From assembly GCA_945910005.1 (NCBI GenBank), contig OX246744.1:41586391-41650390 (forward strand): DNA of 64,000 bases. The letters run 5' to 3'. Positions 1 to 10,094 of this stretch are shown one piece after another. Origin of the DNA: Isoperla grammatica. Taxonomy: Eukaryota; Arthropoda; Insecta; Plecoptera; Perlodidae. Every line of letters starts with the position of its first letter. Position 1 is the stretch's first letter. Under the pieces are notes generated by a model. It did no database searches and was not told the origin of the DNA. It worked only from the letters and a program-made list of their open reading frames with translations. The translations under genes and the position numbers were made by a program.

Positions 1-2923
1 ATGGTTGGTGACACCAGGAGTACCAACACAAGTATCTACACCCCATATATCTACTAGTGTCTTACCTGAATGGTGGCGACAGCGTTGCGTACCAACACAA
101 TGATGGTTGGTGACACCAGGAGTACCAACACAAGTATCAACACCCCATATATCTACTAGTGTCTTACCTGAATGGTGGCGACAGCGTTGCGTACCAACAC
201 AATGATGATTGGTGACACCAGTAGTACCAACACAAGTATCAACACCCCATATATCTACTAGTGTCTTACCTGAATGGTGGCGACAGCGTTGCGTACCAAC
301 ACAATGATGATTGGTGACACCAGTAGCACCAACACAAGTATCAACACCCCATATATCTACTAGTGTCTTACCTGAATGGTGGCGACAGCGTTGCGTACCA
401 ACACAATGATGATTGGTGACACCAGGAGTACCAACACAAGTATCAACACCCCATATATCTACTAGTGTCTTACCTGAATGGTGGCGACAGCGTTGCGTAC
501 CAACACAATGATGATTGGTGACACCAGTAGTACCAACACAAGTATCAACACCCCATATATCTACTAGTGTCTTACCTGAATGGTGGCGACAGCGTTGCGT
601 ACCAACACAATGATGATTGGTGACACCAGTGGTACCAACACAAGTATCAACACCCCATATATCTACTAGTGTCTTACCTGAATGGTGGCGACAGCGTTGC
701 GTACCAACACAATGATGATTGGTGACACCAGTGGTACCAACACAAGTATCAACACCCCATATATCTACTAGTGTCTTACCTGAATGGTGGCGACAGCGTT
801 GCGTACCAACACAATGATGATTGGTGACACCCGTAGTACCAACACAAGTATCAACACCCCATATATCTACTAGTGTCTTACCTGAATGGTGGCGACAGCG
901 TTGCGTACCAACACAATGATGATTGGTGACACCACTAGTACCAACACAAGTATCAACACCCCATATATCTACTAGTGTCTTACCTGAATGGTGGCGACAG
1001 CGTTGCGTACCAACACAATGATGATTGGTGACACCAGGAGTACCAACACAAGTATCAACACCCCATATATCTACTAGTGTCTTACCTGAATGGTGGCGAC
1101 AGCGTTGCGTACCAACAAAATGATGATTGGTGACACCAGTCCAGTAGTACCAACACAAGTATCAACACCCCATATATCTACTAGTGTCTTACCTGAATGG
1201 TGGCGACAGCGTTGCGTACCAACACAATGATGATTGGTGACACCAGTAGTACCAACACAAGTATCAACACCCCATATATCTACTAGTGTCTTACCTGAAT
1301 GGTGGCGACAGCGTTGCGTACCAACACAATGATGATTGGTGACACCAGGAGTACCAACACAAGTATCAACACCCCATATATCTACTAGTGTCTTACCTGA
1401 ATGGTGGCGACAGCGTTGCGTACCAACACAATGATGATTGGTGACACCAGGAGTACCAACACAAGTATCAACACCCCATATATCTACTAGTGTCTTACCT
1501 GAATGGTGGCGACAGCGTTGCGTACCAACACAATGATGTTGGTGACACCAGTAGTACCAACACAAGTATCAACACCCCATATATCTACTAGTGTCTTACC
1601 TGAATGGTGGCGACAGCGTTGCGTACCAACACAATGATGATTGGTGACACCAGTAGTACCAACACAAGTATCAACACCCCATATATCTACTAGTGTCTTA
1701 CCTGAATGGTGGCGACAGCGTTGCGTACCAACACAATGATGATTGGTGACACCAGGAGTACCAACACAAGTATCAACACCCCATATATCTACTAGTGTCT
1801 TACCTGAATGGTGGCGACAGCGTTGCGTACCAACACAACGATGATTGGTGACACCAGGAGTACCAACACAAGTATCAACACCCCATATATCTACTAGTGT
1901 CTTACCTGAATGGTGGCGACAGCGTTGCGTACCAACACAATGATGGTTGGTGACACCAGGAGTACCAACACAAGTATCAACACCCCATATATCTACTAGT
2001 GTCTTACCTGAATGGTGGCGACAGCGTTGCGTACCAACACAATGATGATTGGTGACACCAGGAGTACCAACACAAGTATCAACACCCCATATATCTACTA
2101 GTGTCTTACCTGAATGGTGGCGACAGCGTTGCGTACCAACACAATGATGATTGGTGACACCAGTGGTACCAACACAAGTATCAACACCCCATATATCTAC
2201 TAGTGTCTTACCTGAATGGTGGCGACAGCGTTGCGTACCAACACAATGATGATTGGTGACACCAGTAGTACCAACACAAGTATCAACACCCCATATATCT
2301 ACTAGTGTCTTACCTGAATGGTGGCGACAGCGTTGCGTACCAACACAATGATGATTGGTGACACCAGTAGTACCAACACAAGTATCAACACCCCATATAT
2401 CTACTAGTGTCTTACCTGAATGGTGGCGACAGCGTTGCGTACCAACACAATGATGATTGGTGACACCAGTAGTGCCAACACAAGTATCAACACCCCATAT
2501 ATCTACTAGTGTCTTACCTGAATGGTGGCGACAGCGTTGCGTACCAACACAATGATGATTGGTGACACCAGTGGTACTAACACAAGTATCAACACCCCAT
2601 ATATCTACTAGTGTCTTACCTGAATGGTGGCGACAGCGTTGCGTACCAACACAATGATGATTGGTGACACCAGGAGTACCAACACAAGTATCAACACCCC
2701 ATATATCTACTAGTGTCTTACCTGAATGGTGGCGACAGCGTTGCGTACCAACACAATGATGATTGGTGACACCAGTAGTACCAACACAAGTATCAACACC
2801 CCATATATCTACTAGTGTCTTACCTGAATGGTGGCGACAGCGTTGCGTACCAACACAATGATGATTGGTGACACCAGGAGTACCAACACAAGTATCAACA
2901 CCCCATAGATCTCCTTGTGGCTG
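1..2923 (-). repeat. Array E: 102-bp minisatellite from exon E 3' end plus its 5' splice site
   Basis: About 28 near-identical head-to-tail 102-bp units run off the left edge of the window. The highest-coordinate unit is exon E itself. On the minus strand each unit carries the 81 bp coding the transmembrane helix to ATIQ, then GTAAGACACTAG and a few more intron bases. Every unit therefore repeats a consensus 5' splice site (CAG|GTAAGA). Homology to the exon starts at AGAT-TATGGGG; upstream of that the exon and the copies differ. Variation among units is limited to a few positions (for example agtagt, ggagta or gtggta, and single small indels near 1137 and 1539), which points to recent spread or homogenisation. 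Confidence 0.93.
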
Positions 2924-2953
2924 GCGTCCGACAGATTCAAGTTGACGTAGTCC
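2824..2953 (-). CDS. Receptor guanylate cyclase-like gene, exon E (transmembrane segment)
   Basis: The exon is 130 bp, with acceptor TTCGTTTTTCCAG and a strong CAG|GTAAGA donor. It starts in phase 2 and ends in phase 0. Its 43 codons begin DYVNLNLSDASHKE, followed by a single very hydrophobic helix (about 20 residues, rich in L, V and I, ending IIIVLV) and then VRNAVATIQ. This is the arrangement of the single-pass helix of receptor guanylate cyclases, after which a coiled-coil linker and the cyclase domain would follow. Those exons must lie left of position 1, so the enzymatic activity is inferred and not seen. Reading past the donor gives GTA AGA CAC TAG, a stop, so only splicing at 2824/2823 keeps the frame open. 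The 3' 81 bp plus 21 bp of intron form the unit of the array at 1-2823. Confidence 0.85.
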
Positions 2954-3077
2954 CTGGAAAAACGAATCACGTTTAAAACACTGTTTGCAGCACTATTAAC
3001 AGTTCGCAACAGTTCTACAACACTATACTTTCTTGTTAAGTTAATACCATACCATAGTGGACCCAAGATTACTTTGC

Positions 3078-3193
3078 ACCTGCTTTCGTCACATCCGGGG
3101 CAGTCGTAGCCAACCAGCGAACCGCCCGAGACACATCCGGGCCAACACCGATCGCTGATTGGCTACGAACCAGTCGCCTGTGACGAAAGCATG
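3078..3193. mobile_element. Short palindromic MITE-like element
   Basis: Inverted termini read TGCTTTCGTCACA at the left and TGTGACGAAAGCA at the right, with inner matching blocks (TCGTAGCCAA and TTGGCTACGA). There is no coding capacity. It sits just upstream of exon E in the D-E intron. Confidence 0.6.
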
Positions 3194-3228
3194 TGTAAGG
3201 TAGTCTTGGGACAACTATACGTCCCTTG

Positions 3229-3410
3229 TTTTCACGTTACAAAATGTTAACAACCCTGCACGGACTTTTTTTACACGTTGCAACATGTCAACAACTCTGT
3301 ACCGTCCTTGTATACACGTTCCCACATGTTCACAATACTATACGGTCCTCATTTACACGTTGCAACAAGGTTACACAATTGTATTACTTTTTTCCACATG
3401 ACAAAAACAT
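3229..3410. repeat. Diverged tandem repeat, about 57 bp, three copies
   Basis: Three degenerate copies carry a TTTACACGTTGCAACA core followed by a CTRTACGGTCC-like block. Confidence 0.5.
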
Positions 3411-3418
3411 GCGATTGG

Positions 3419-3838
3419 CTCGTTGGTCCAGTGGTTAGCATCCCTGCTTCCAATGCAGAGGTCCCGGGTTCAAATCCCGCTTCCGGCAGAAGTTTTTTAA
3501 CTTCTAATGTGGATTCAAATCCGTTACTTCTTGGCTTAGGAATAAATGAACGGTGACTTTTGAGCCGTCCTAGCAACGAAGCACTCAATAAATTCAAAGT
3601 TGTTCTGAATCGGCCTTGTTGATTCTGGCATTTGTCCGCAGTTGTTCGCACTGTCCAATCACTGATTTATATGTTTCGTATTTGAAATATCGATCTTCGA
3701 TTGGTTATCGCTCACTCGTCGATGGTGTTCTAAGCCTACAGGGTTGGTTTAGTCACTTTAAATTAAAGTCCCCCACTGCAAATCAGTTTAATTACTGAGT
3801 GGGTGGACTCTCAATGTGAATTTATGTATTTATTTTTA
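3419..3838 (+). mobile_element. SINE-1, full-length copy with tRNA-Gly-like head
   Basis: The head has an A box (TGGTCCAGTGGTTAGCATC), an anticodon arm CTGC-TTCCAAT-GCAG (anticodon position TCC, as in tRNA-Gly) and a B box (GGTTCAAATCC). A body of about 330 bp follows and ends CTGAGTGGGTGGACTC, then a (TTTA)n-like tail. At least seven more full or partial copies occur in the window, on both strands. It is a pol III retroposon and not a working tRNA gene, because the acceptor stem is not paired. Confidence 0.85.
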
Positions 3839-3840
3839 TT

Positions 3841-4304
3841 TACACCCCTGGCGGTGCCACGCGTGTCCAGCCTACCTTATTCTCCTCCTGAGGTCTCGCT
3901 GTAGCTCTCTTAGCTCGTCCACATAAGTCTTCCTGCTGTCACAGTAAGCCAGGCTAGCTAGCCATGCTCTGGCTATTGACTAGCATCTTGTACACCCCTG
4001 GCAGGGCCACGCGTGTCCAGCCTACCTGATTCTCCTCCTGAGGTCTCGCTGTAGCTCTCTTAGCTCGTCCACATAAGTCTTCCTGCTGTCACAGTAAGCC
4101 AGGCTAGCTAGCCATGCTCTGGCTATTGACTAGCATCTTGTACACCCCTGGCAGGGCCACGCGTGTCCAGCCTACCTGATTCTCCTCCTGAGGTCTCGCT
4201 GTAGCTCTCTTAGCTCGTCCACATAAGTCTTCATGCTGTCGAAGTAAGCCAGGGCGTCGTTTAGACTAGCCATGCTCTGGCTATTCACCAATATCTTATC
4301 CCTC
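3841..4304 (-). repeat. Array D: 150-bp tandem copies of exon D with its 5' splice site
   Basis: Three units start at 3841, 3991 and 4141, and the last one contains exon D. Each repeats the exon 3' part and the CAG|GTAGGC donor with a stretch of intron. The two outer units are nearly identical to each other. Both share the deletion in ATGGCTAGctagCCTGGC that breaks the reading frame. The repeat therefore arose from the exon 3' side and only the copy next to the acceptor remains coding. Confidence 0.88.
4176..4304 (-). CDS. Receptor guanylate cyclase-like gene, exon D (membrane-proximal helix)
   Basis: The exon is 129 bp, with acceptor TTTGTGTTTCAG and donor AG|GTAGGC, phase 2 at both ends and 42 codons. 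It starts RDKILVNSQSMASLNDALAY and continues through a charged helical run ending RDLRRRI. The charge pattern suggests a long amphipathic helix leading towards the membrane, as expected for the second half of a NIT-type sensor. It joins exactly to exon C (AG|G = Arg) and exon E (AG|G = Arg). Two further copies of most of this exon with its donor lie downstream at 3841-4140. Those copies have lost bases after ATGGCTAG and so are frameshifted, which makes this copy the functional one. Confidence 0.82.
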
Positions 4305-5095
4305 CTGAAACACAAAACACACACATTTACAATTACAATTCTTGCTTTTAAACCAAAACCAATTTTGTGCGCACTTGTCTAATTGTGTGAAAATAACAAC
4401 AATAAGATTCGTTGTAATGAAGTCTTTCCCCGACTGGGGATCGAACTCAGATCTCCGGTCATATCTGTGCTCGATCCCCAGTCGTTGCAAACTTATTTAA
4501 AAATTGCTATCGCTTCATATGTATATATTGTATATAGAAGTCCTATGAATATGATTCTTTAAAATTTTTTGGTTGCTAAATGTATTGATAGAAAACGTTC
4601 CTTATAAAAAAAACAATGTGTACGTTTTATTTGTATTATATATGAATACAACAAAATACTATATTATTGCATTTTATACTACTATAACAGTGATATAACT
4701 TTTTTGGCGTGTATGTGTCTTTTGTTGTTTTTGTTGCAGGTACTAACTCTAGCAAACTAGCTTCTATACTTGCTTTTGTAACTGCTTCATAACTTTGTTT
4801 GTCTGAACATCCAAAGTGGTAGTAAATAATACATGTATGTATTGTCCTTATCTATTAAACCACTTTTATTCATTGAGAATCTGTATGTAATGTTGTGGCC
4901 TCATTACTCTTAATAGGAACTGTGAGAAACTGACACCAATCTTAGCTTCGTTCTCCTGTTTCGATGGCAGTCGACATTTGCATAAGTTGTAGAGTTGTAG
5001 CAGAAATGTATTCAGTGTTAATAACATTGCACATATTCTAGAGTTGGACGAAACTAACCAACGTTCCTCTGATGGAATATTTACATGCTAACCTA
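4305..5095. other. Intron C-D, right-hand unique part; no gene seen
   Basis: This is AT-rich intron of the receptor gene. I see no exon, RNA gene or clear mobile element in it. Confidence 0.5.
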
Positions 5096-5213
5096 AAGGT
5101 GGGTTCTCAATGCTTTGACGTCGGTCGTTGGCCAATCGTAGCCATTTACGTCAGGGCCAGCGTTGGAATAAATGGCTGCGATTGGCCAACGTCCGGCGTA
5201 AGGGCATGAGAAC
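5096..5213. mobile_element. Palindromic MITE
   Basis: The two ends are inverted copies (GGGTTCTCAATGC at the left, GCATGAGAACCC at the right), with paired inner blocks GTTGGCCAATCG and CGATTGGCCAAC. A half copy of the family lies near 47640-47690. Confidence 0.65.
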
Positions 5214-5397
5214 CCAGCGAGGTTAATTTGTAACAATGAAACAAATGACTTGAACTGGTGGACAAGCCACAGGTTATCAACAAAAAAACGTTGCTGATAG
5301 AGAAAAAGTTGTAACCATGGAGACTTCACTAGATCAAAATTTGGACGTCACCTGCAAGAAGCAATACCCAATGTAATACAGGACAGTGGCCTAAGTT

Positions 5398-8300
5398 CAG
5401 TATTGTAAACGCTACTGTTTTAAAGTAGCATGCTAACGCTACCGCTACTTCCGCTTAAAAAGTAGCGCGCTACCGTTCACGCTACTTTTCGCGCTACTTT
5501 TCGAAAACAACAAGTATGACATATCACGCAAAGCTACAAACCAAATAAACACCGTGGTTTCAAGTTTTTGGGAGTATCACACTATTCTAAAAATAATTGT
5601 ATGCAACAAAGTTTATGCTCATATTGTAGTAATTTATTATTGCTGACTGTGTAGAATGTAGATAGATCAACCTAGTATACAAAAGCAGTGCGTTATACTT
5701 GTTATATCTGTAAAATATTAACTGATTATGTAGAAGGTAAACAGACATTGTAAAATAAATAGAAAACTTTCAAACTCGGGACCAGGCTTCTGAAACTTGT
5801 ATGGCGCTTTCAATGGAAGCGTTTGAAGTCGTGGTAGTTCCTAACCCAAACAAGAGATAGCGCTAGCGTTCGTTTTCGCAAAAATATCGACCGAGCAAAT
5901 ACCTACTTCGAGCGACCGAACGAAGACACGGCATTTAAAAATGGCTGTTACATGTTAACATCTCCGTACCGTGCTTTCGAAAATGGAAATAACTGCACAA
6001 GGAATGACGGAAGAGGAGCCTTCAACGCCGCAAACGATCGTCAACAAATCAAGGATGTATATTTTTTCATTATTGTATAAGTTACCAACTTTTATTCCAC
6101 ACAGTTATATTACGGCGTGCCTAGGTTAGGTTTGGACGCATTGTCATTGGGTTTGAGATATTTCAATCCCAATGGCATCGTTATGCGAAAGTGTAATTTA
6201 AAAAAGTAACGAGCCTAGGCATATTAGCCAGTATAATTTAAAATACTGATGATACAGTGGTAATTAGTAATAATTTCTGTAACAGGCTCACTTGGCTAAG
6301 CAAGGTCCAAGCCCAGATTTCAATCCATCTGCTAATAGGCTAGGCCTAGGCCCTAGGCTAGGCCTAGGTAGGCCTAGCTAGGCATACAAGACTTTCATAC
6401 TTGTTGTAGGCCTAGGCCCATATATTGTCAACCAGTAAACAGCCTTTCTTTTCTCCTTTCTACACGTATCCAGTATCTAGGCTATTTGTTTTCCCAATGA
6501 TTATTACGTTCTAAGCCTAACCATTAGGCTACATGTATGTAGGCCTACCTAGGCATAAGATATTAGTAGGCCTAGACTAGGGCCTAGGCCCCTAGGCCTA
6601 GTCAACTTACTAAACTAAGGCATCTCTTACTTGAAGTAGGCCTATTCTTTAGAAGAAATCCTAGCAATGAGTGCGGCTATTGCAAAGCCTTAGGATGTCC
6701 GAGTAAGCGCGCAAGTTGTAACTTACATTTATTTAGTGTCGCTCTCGGACTAGGGTTGAACGATTGGGGAACAGTGATTTGTTACAGTTCAACAGTGTAG
6801 ACTTGTTTGGTACTGTATAGCATTGTAAACGTAATTGGGATCCTCCTGATCGCAATCATAATCGAAGAACACTAGCCCGTCCACAATAGGTACTTTTTAA
6901 AGTCAAAATGCACATTGACCTTCACTCACAGATCAGGTCGTAGGCCTATTGCAGTAAATATTATGTTACGTTATATGTTAAACTAGGCCTACATCCTTGC
7001 CTACACCTACCTACAAACAGCTACATCCTTTATCAAGTACATACCGACATATTTACAAAATTGGTTAGAATACAGTCTAGGCTGGCGACGGTGAGTGTGT
7101 GTGCTGTCATTGCAGTCAGCTTGCCAGGCCAAGGTTGCACTGGCGGGTGACTAGCCACGTTCCATAATACCTTGCACATGACATAAAATGTGAAATAAAT
7201 AGGCACTAATGTGTGTCATTTAATTTGTTACTTAGCTTGTCAGTTGTGACTTTGTTCTCATCAGTCATTTACAATATTAGGCCTAGCTTAGGCATGCTAC
7301 ATTCCACAAAGAATACATTATTACCGCTATAGGCCTATCACTAGTATCAAGCTTTATACAGTTGAAAAGCCAACGCAAAATTTCTCAGGCGAAAGGGTAA
7401 GGGATCATCGGCATCGCAAATTGTAGTAATATGAACACATTTCCCGATTACAATCCGGATTGCCGCATTGCGATTTAGTTGTGAACAGCACAGTAAGAAC
7501 CAAGGTAGGTTCTTTCACGAGTAGACCTACCGTATTACGATTACATTGCATACTCCAGGTACTTTTCAAGAAGTAAATTCAGCAATGACTCGTTAAGTCG
7601 ATTGAATAGAAATGCATGACCTTCGATCTTTGATCATGTTCAAATAGAACCACTGTCTCATCCACCACCAACCAACCAATATTGAAATTAGGCCTACTAC
7701 GAGTATCGACTATGAACCATTACCTTCTAAGCAGTCCGCAGTAGCAATCGGCACAGATGTAGGCCTCAACAATTTATTCCCAAATGTAACTCAGGGAACA
7801 AACAACCGACTGGAATAAACAGCCCCTGAGGAAGTGCCATCCTTAATAGAATCTACTAACATTAGCCAAATACTAGACATTCCCAGTTCTCCACTACTTA
7901 GCACCTGTTTTGTTACCATACCATACCATAGCAAGTGTATGTGCCCTAGAAAGGGTAAAATGTATGTGGACTTTTTACTGCTCTCTTTTTTCTATTTTTT
8001 TCAGGATTTGTTTCGTCTCCTGAGTCATGGGTACCTTAGCAGCCAAAATACGAGTCACGCCCAAACCTGAAGAGCGCATCGTGTCCAAATCCAACTTCTA
8101 ATCATTAGTAGCTATTGTGATCTGTGATTATTAATTACCTAGTCTAGTATTATCGCTTTACCAACTTATCGTCCTAAGCGTAGTTTTTACTTCGTAAATC
8201 ATGTATCCGTATATTTACCTATCCATATATTTATGCCAACCTACATATTATTCAAGTTATGTTTTCTATATGCTCATCAAAAAGTAGAGTGTTTGTTGTT

Positions 8301-9807
8301 CGAGGAAAAGTGCCAAAGAATCGTTTCAGGTAAATAACTATTACAAGAATACTTTTAGTGTTTACATACCTACCTGGTAGGCCTATATTATATTCATATA
8401 GGACCTATTTCATACAATCATTAAAGACAATGATTGCAAACAGTAGTAGGCCTAGCTAGGCCTACGGAGTGATTTGTAATTGTGTAGGTCTACAAATGTC
8501 TAGGTTTGCTTTCATAAATTCATAGTCAACATCACAAATACATTTACTACTAGGCTAGTTTAATAGGCCTACAAGTTGACTAACCAATCAAGTAGTCTTT
8601 TATGGTAGGCCTAGCCTCTGTGATTCCTATGTATGTACCAAATCAAACTTAGTTACAATGTAATTCCTTTGAATATTCTGTCTCCTGAATCGGTTTATAT
8701 CTAGGCCTAAATTGTCGGACTTGCAGACAGCTGTCAAGCTCTCCTAGCTTAAAATCATGCCATTGCCATTTTTACTAGGTAGGCTTGTATGTTCTCTATT
8801 TATAGCTATACCTACCTACAATCATCAGTAGCCAAGATTATTCATCAGTAGCTACCGACCTTAATTTTATTTATATTTAGGTAACCCATCAGTAGGCCTA
8901 GGCTACTAGGCCTACCTGTGTAGGACTAGGCAATGAACACCTGTGATTAGTTTGTGCCAATGTTTGTATTGCTTTAATTGTTTAATAAATAGTAATTATC
9001 TGTATATACTGTTTTATTATTTGTAAGCGAATTTGTTTCCCTACATCCTGTCCTACTTAATTTAAAGCCTCAGACTTTGGGTTTATCTAGCATGAACCCA
9101 AACCCTAGGTTTTCATCTGCTGATTTTGTTATTTTCAGAAAATTACGAGAATGATAGTTTTTGTGACTTATATATTGTAAATATCATTAAATGTCATTTA
9201 CATTTACTGATTACCTATTTATAATAAATATTATCATTTTATGTGGTAAAACAGGTAAATATGAAGTGCTAATGACAGTAGCTTCTTCTCGTGAATTACC
9301 CTGCCCCCCCCCCAGCTACCAGGGGTAGGCTCGCCCAATCCTCGTTTAGTTCCTAGCCCATACCACAGATAGCGTTAGCGACACCTGACTAGCAAGATGG
9401 CGTCCAAACAGTTCTTCATTTCGCCCATAGGGAGTCGCACATCTTTCACGTAGGGAATATTATAATATCTTTGCTCGGGACCATCCGCCCGACCGTAGTC
9501 GGCCGTCCGAAGTACTCAATACTCATCAACCATTGACCCACGAAGATAATTACGACCATGTCAAGTTGGGGTAGGTTGTATGAGCTTAGTATGTTAGGTG
9601 ACGGTCAGTCAGTGTTCAAAAAACTTGAGCCAGGGAAGGAAAATAAAGCAGCGGCAATTTCCGCTAACGCTACTTGAAAAATGTAGCATGCTACTAGCTA
9701 CGCTACCACGTTTTTTAAAGTAGCGCGCTACCATCCCGCTACTGAAGAAAAGTAGCATGCTAGGTACTGGTAGCGCGCTACTTTTAGCGCGCTACTTTCC
9801 AACACTG
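5398..9807. mobile_element. hAT-like DNA element, 4.4 kb, no recognisable transposase
   Basis: The left end is CAGTATTGTAAACGCTAC and the right end, reversed, is CAGTGTTGGAAAGTAGCG. The 8-bp flanks CCTAAGTT (5390-5397) and CCTAAATT (9808-9815) differ at one base, as expected for a hAT target duplication. Sub-terminal blocks are full of GTAGCGCGCTAC palindromes. The interior is dense in AGGCCTA palindromes (6330-6620, 8440-8920). Direct sub-terminal repeats (AGTTCCTA-CCC...AGATAGCG-TAGCG) lie at about 5834-5875 and 9339-9385. No long reading frame resembles a transposase, so it is probably non-autonomous or decayed. Confidence 0.78.
7395..7560. repeat. Dispersed repeat, second copy at 44965-45145
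   Basis: The two stretches share blocks such as GGTTGTGAACAGC/AGTTGTGAACAGC and flanking CGATTAC-type segments in the same order. It is an undefined dispersed family lying inside the hAT-like element here and inside the long-inverted-repeat element in the other copy. Confidence 0.45.
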
Positions 9808-10094
9808 CCTAAATTTTCAGCGACACGTAGGTACTGCTGCTTTTAAGCTTAATGTGACATTTCAGACTGATTTGGTTACATTTATAGATGAATTTCATAA
9901 GTTCATAACTAAGCCTAAAGCAGACATCTTCGCTATATCACCATCTGCCACTAGAGCGAACTAGTGTTCTTGCCGCCGCTGTCTAGTGTGCTGAACACAG
10001 CCAGTGTACTTAAAGTAGATGAATTGTTAAACCAATACTTTTTTTGTGGAGACGGCATCACCCCCACCCCCCTCTCTCCCCACCCCCCCCCCCC

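Noticed and set aside
1074..1565. 163-codon minus-strand open frame in array E
   Set aside because: It is in a different frame from exon E, and is open only because the unit is 34 codons long. The true frame has a stop in each unit.
3419..3490. tRNA-Gly gene
   Set aside because: The head is followed by a SINE body and tail and recurs as a family; the acceptor stem does not pair.
3349..3651. 100-codon minus frame with a relative at 43926-44123
   Set aside because: Antisense of SINE-1; not conserved as protein.
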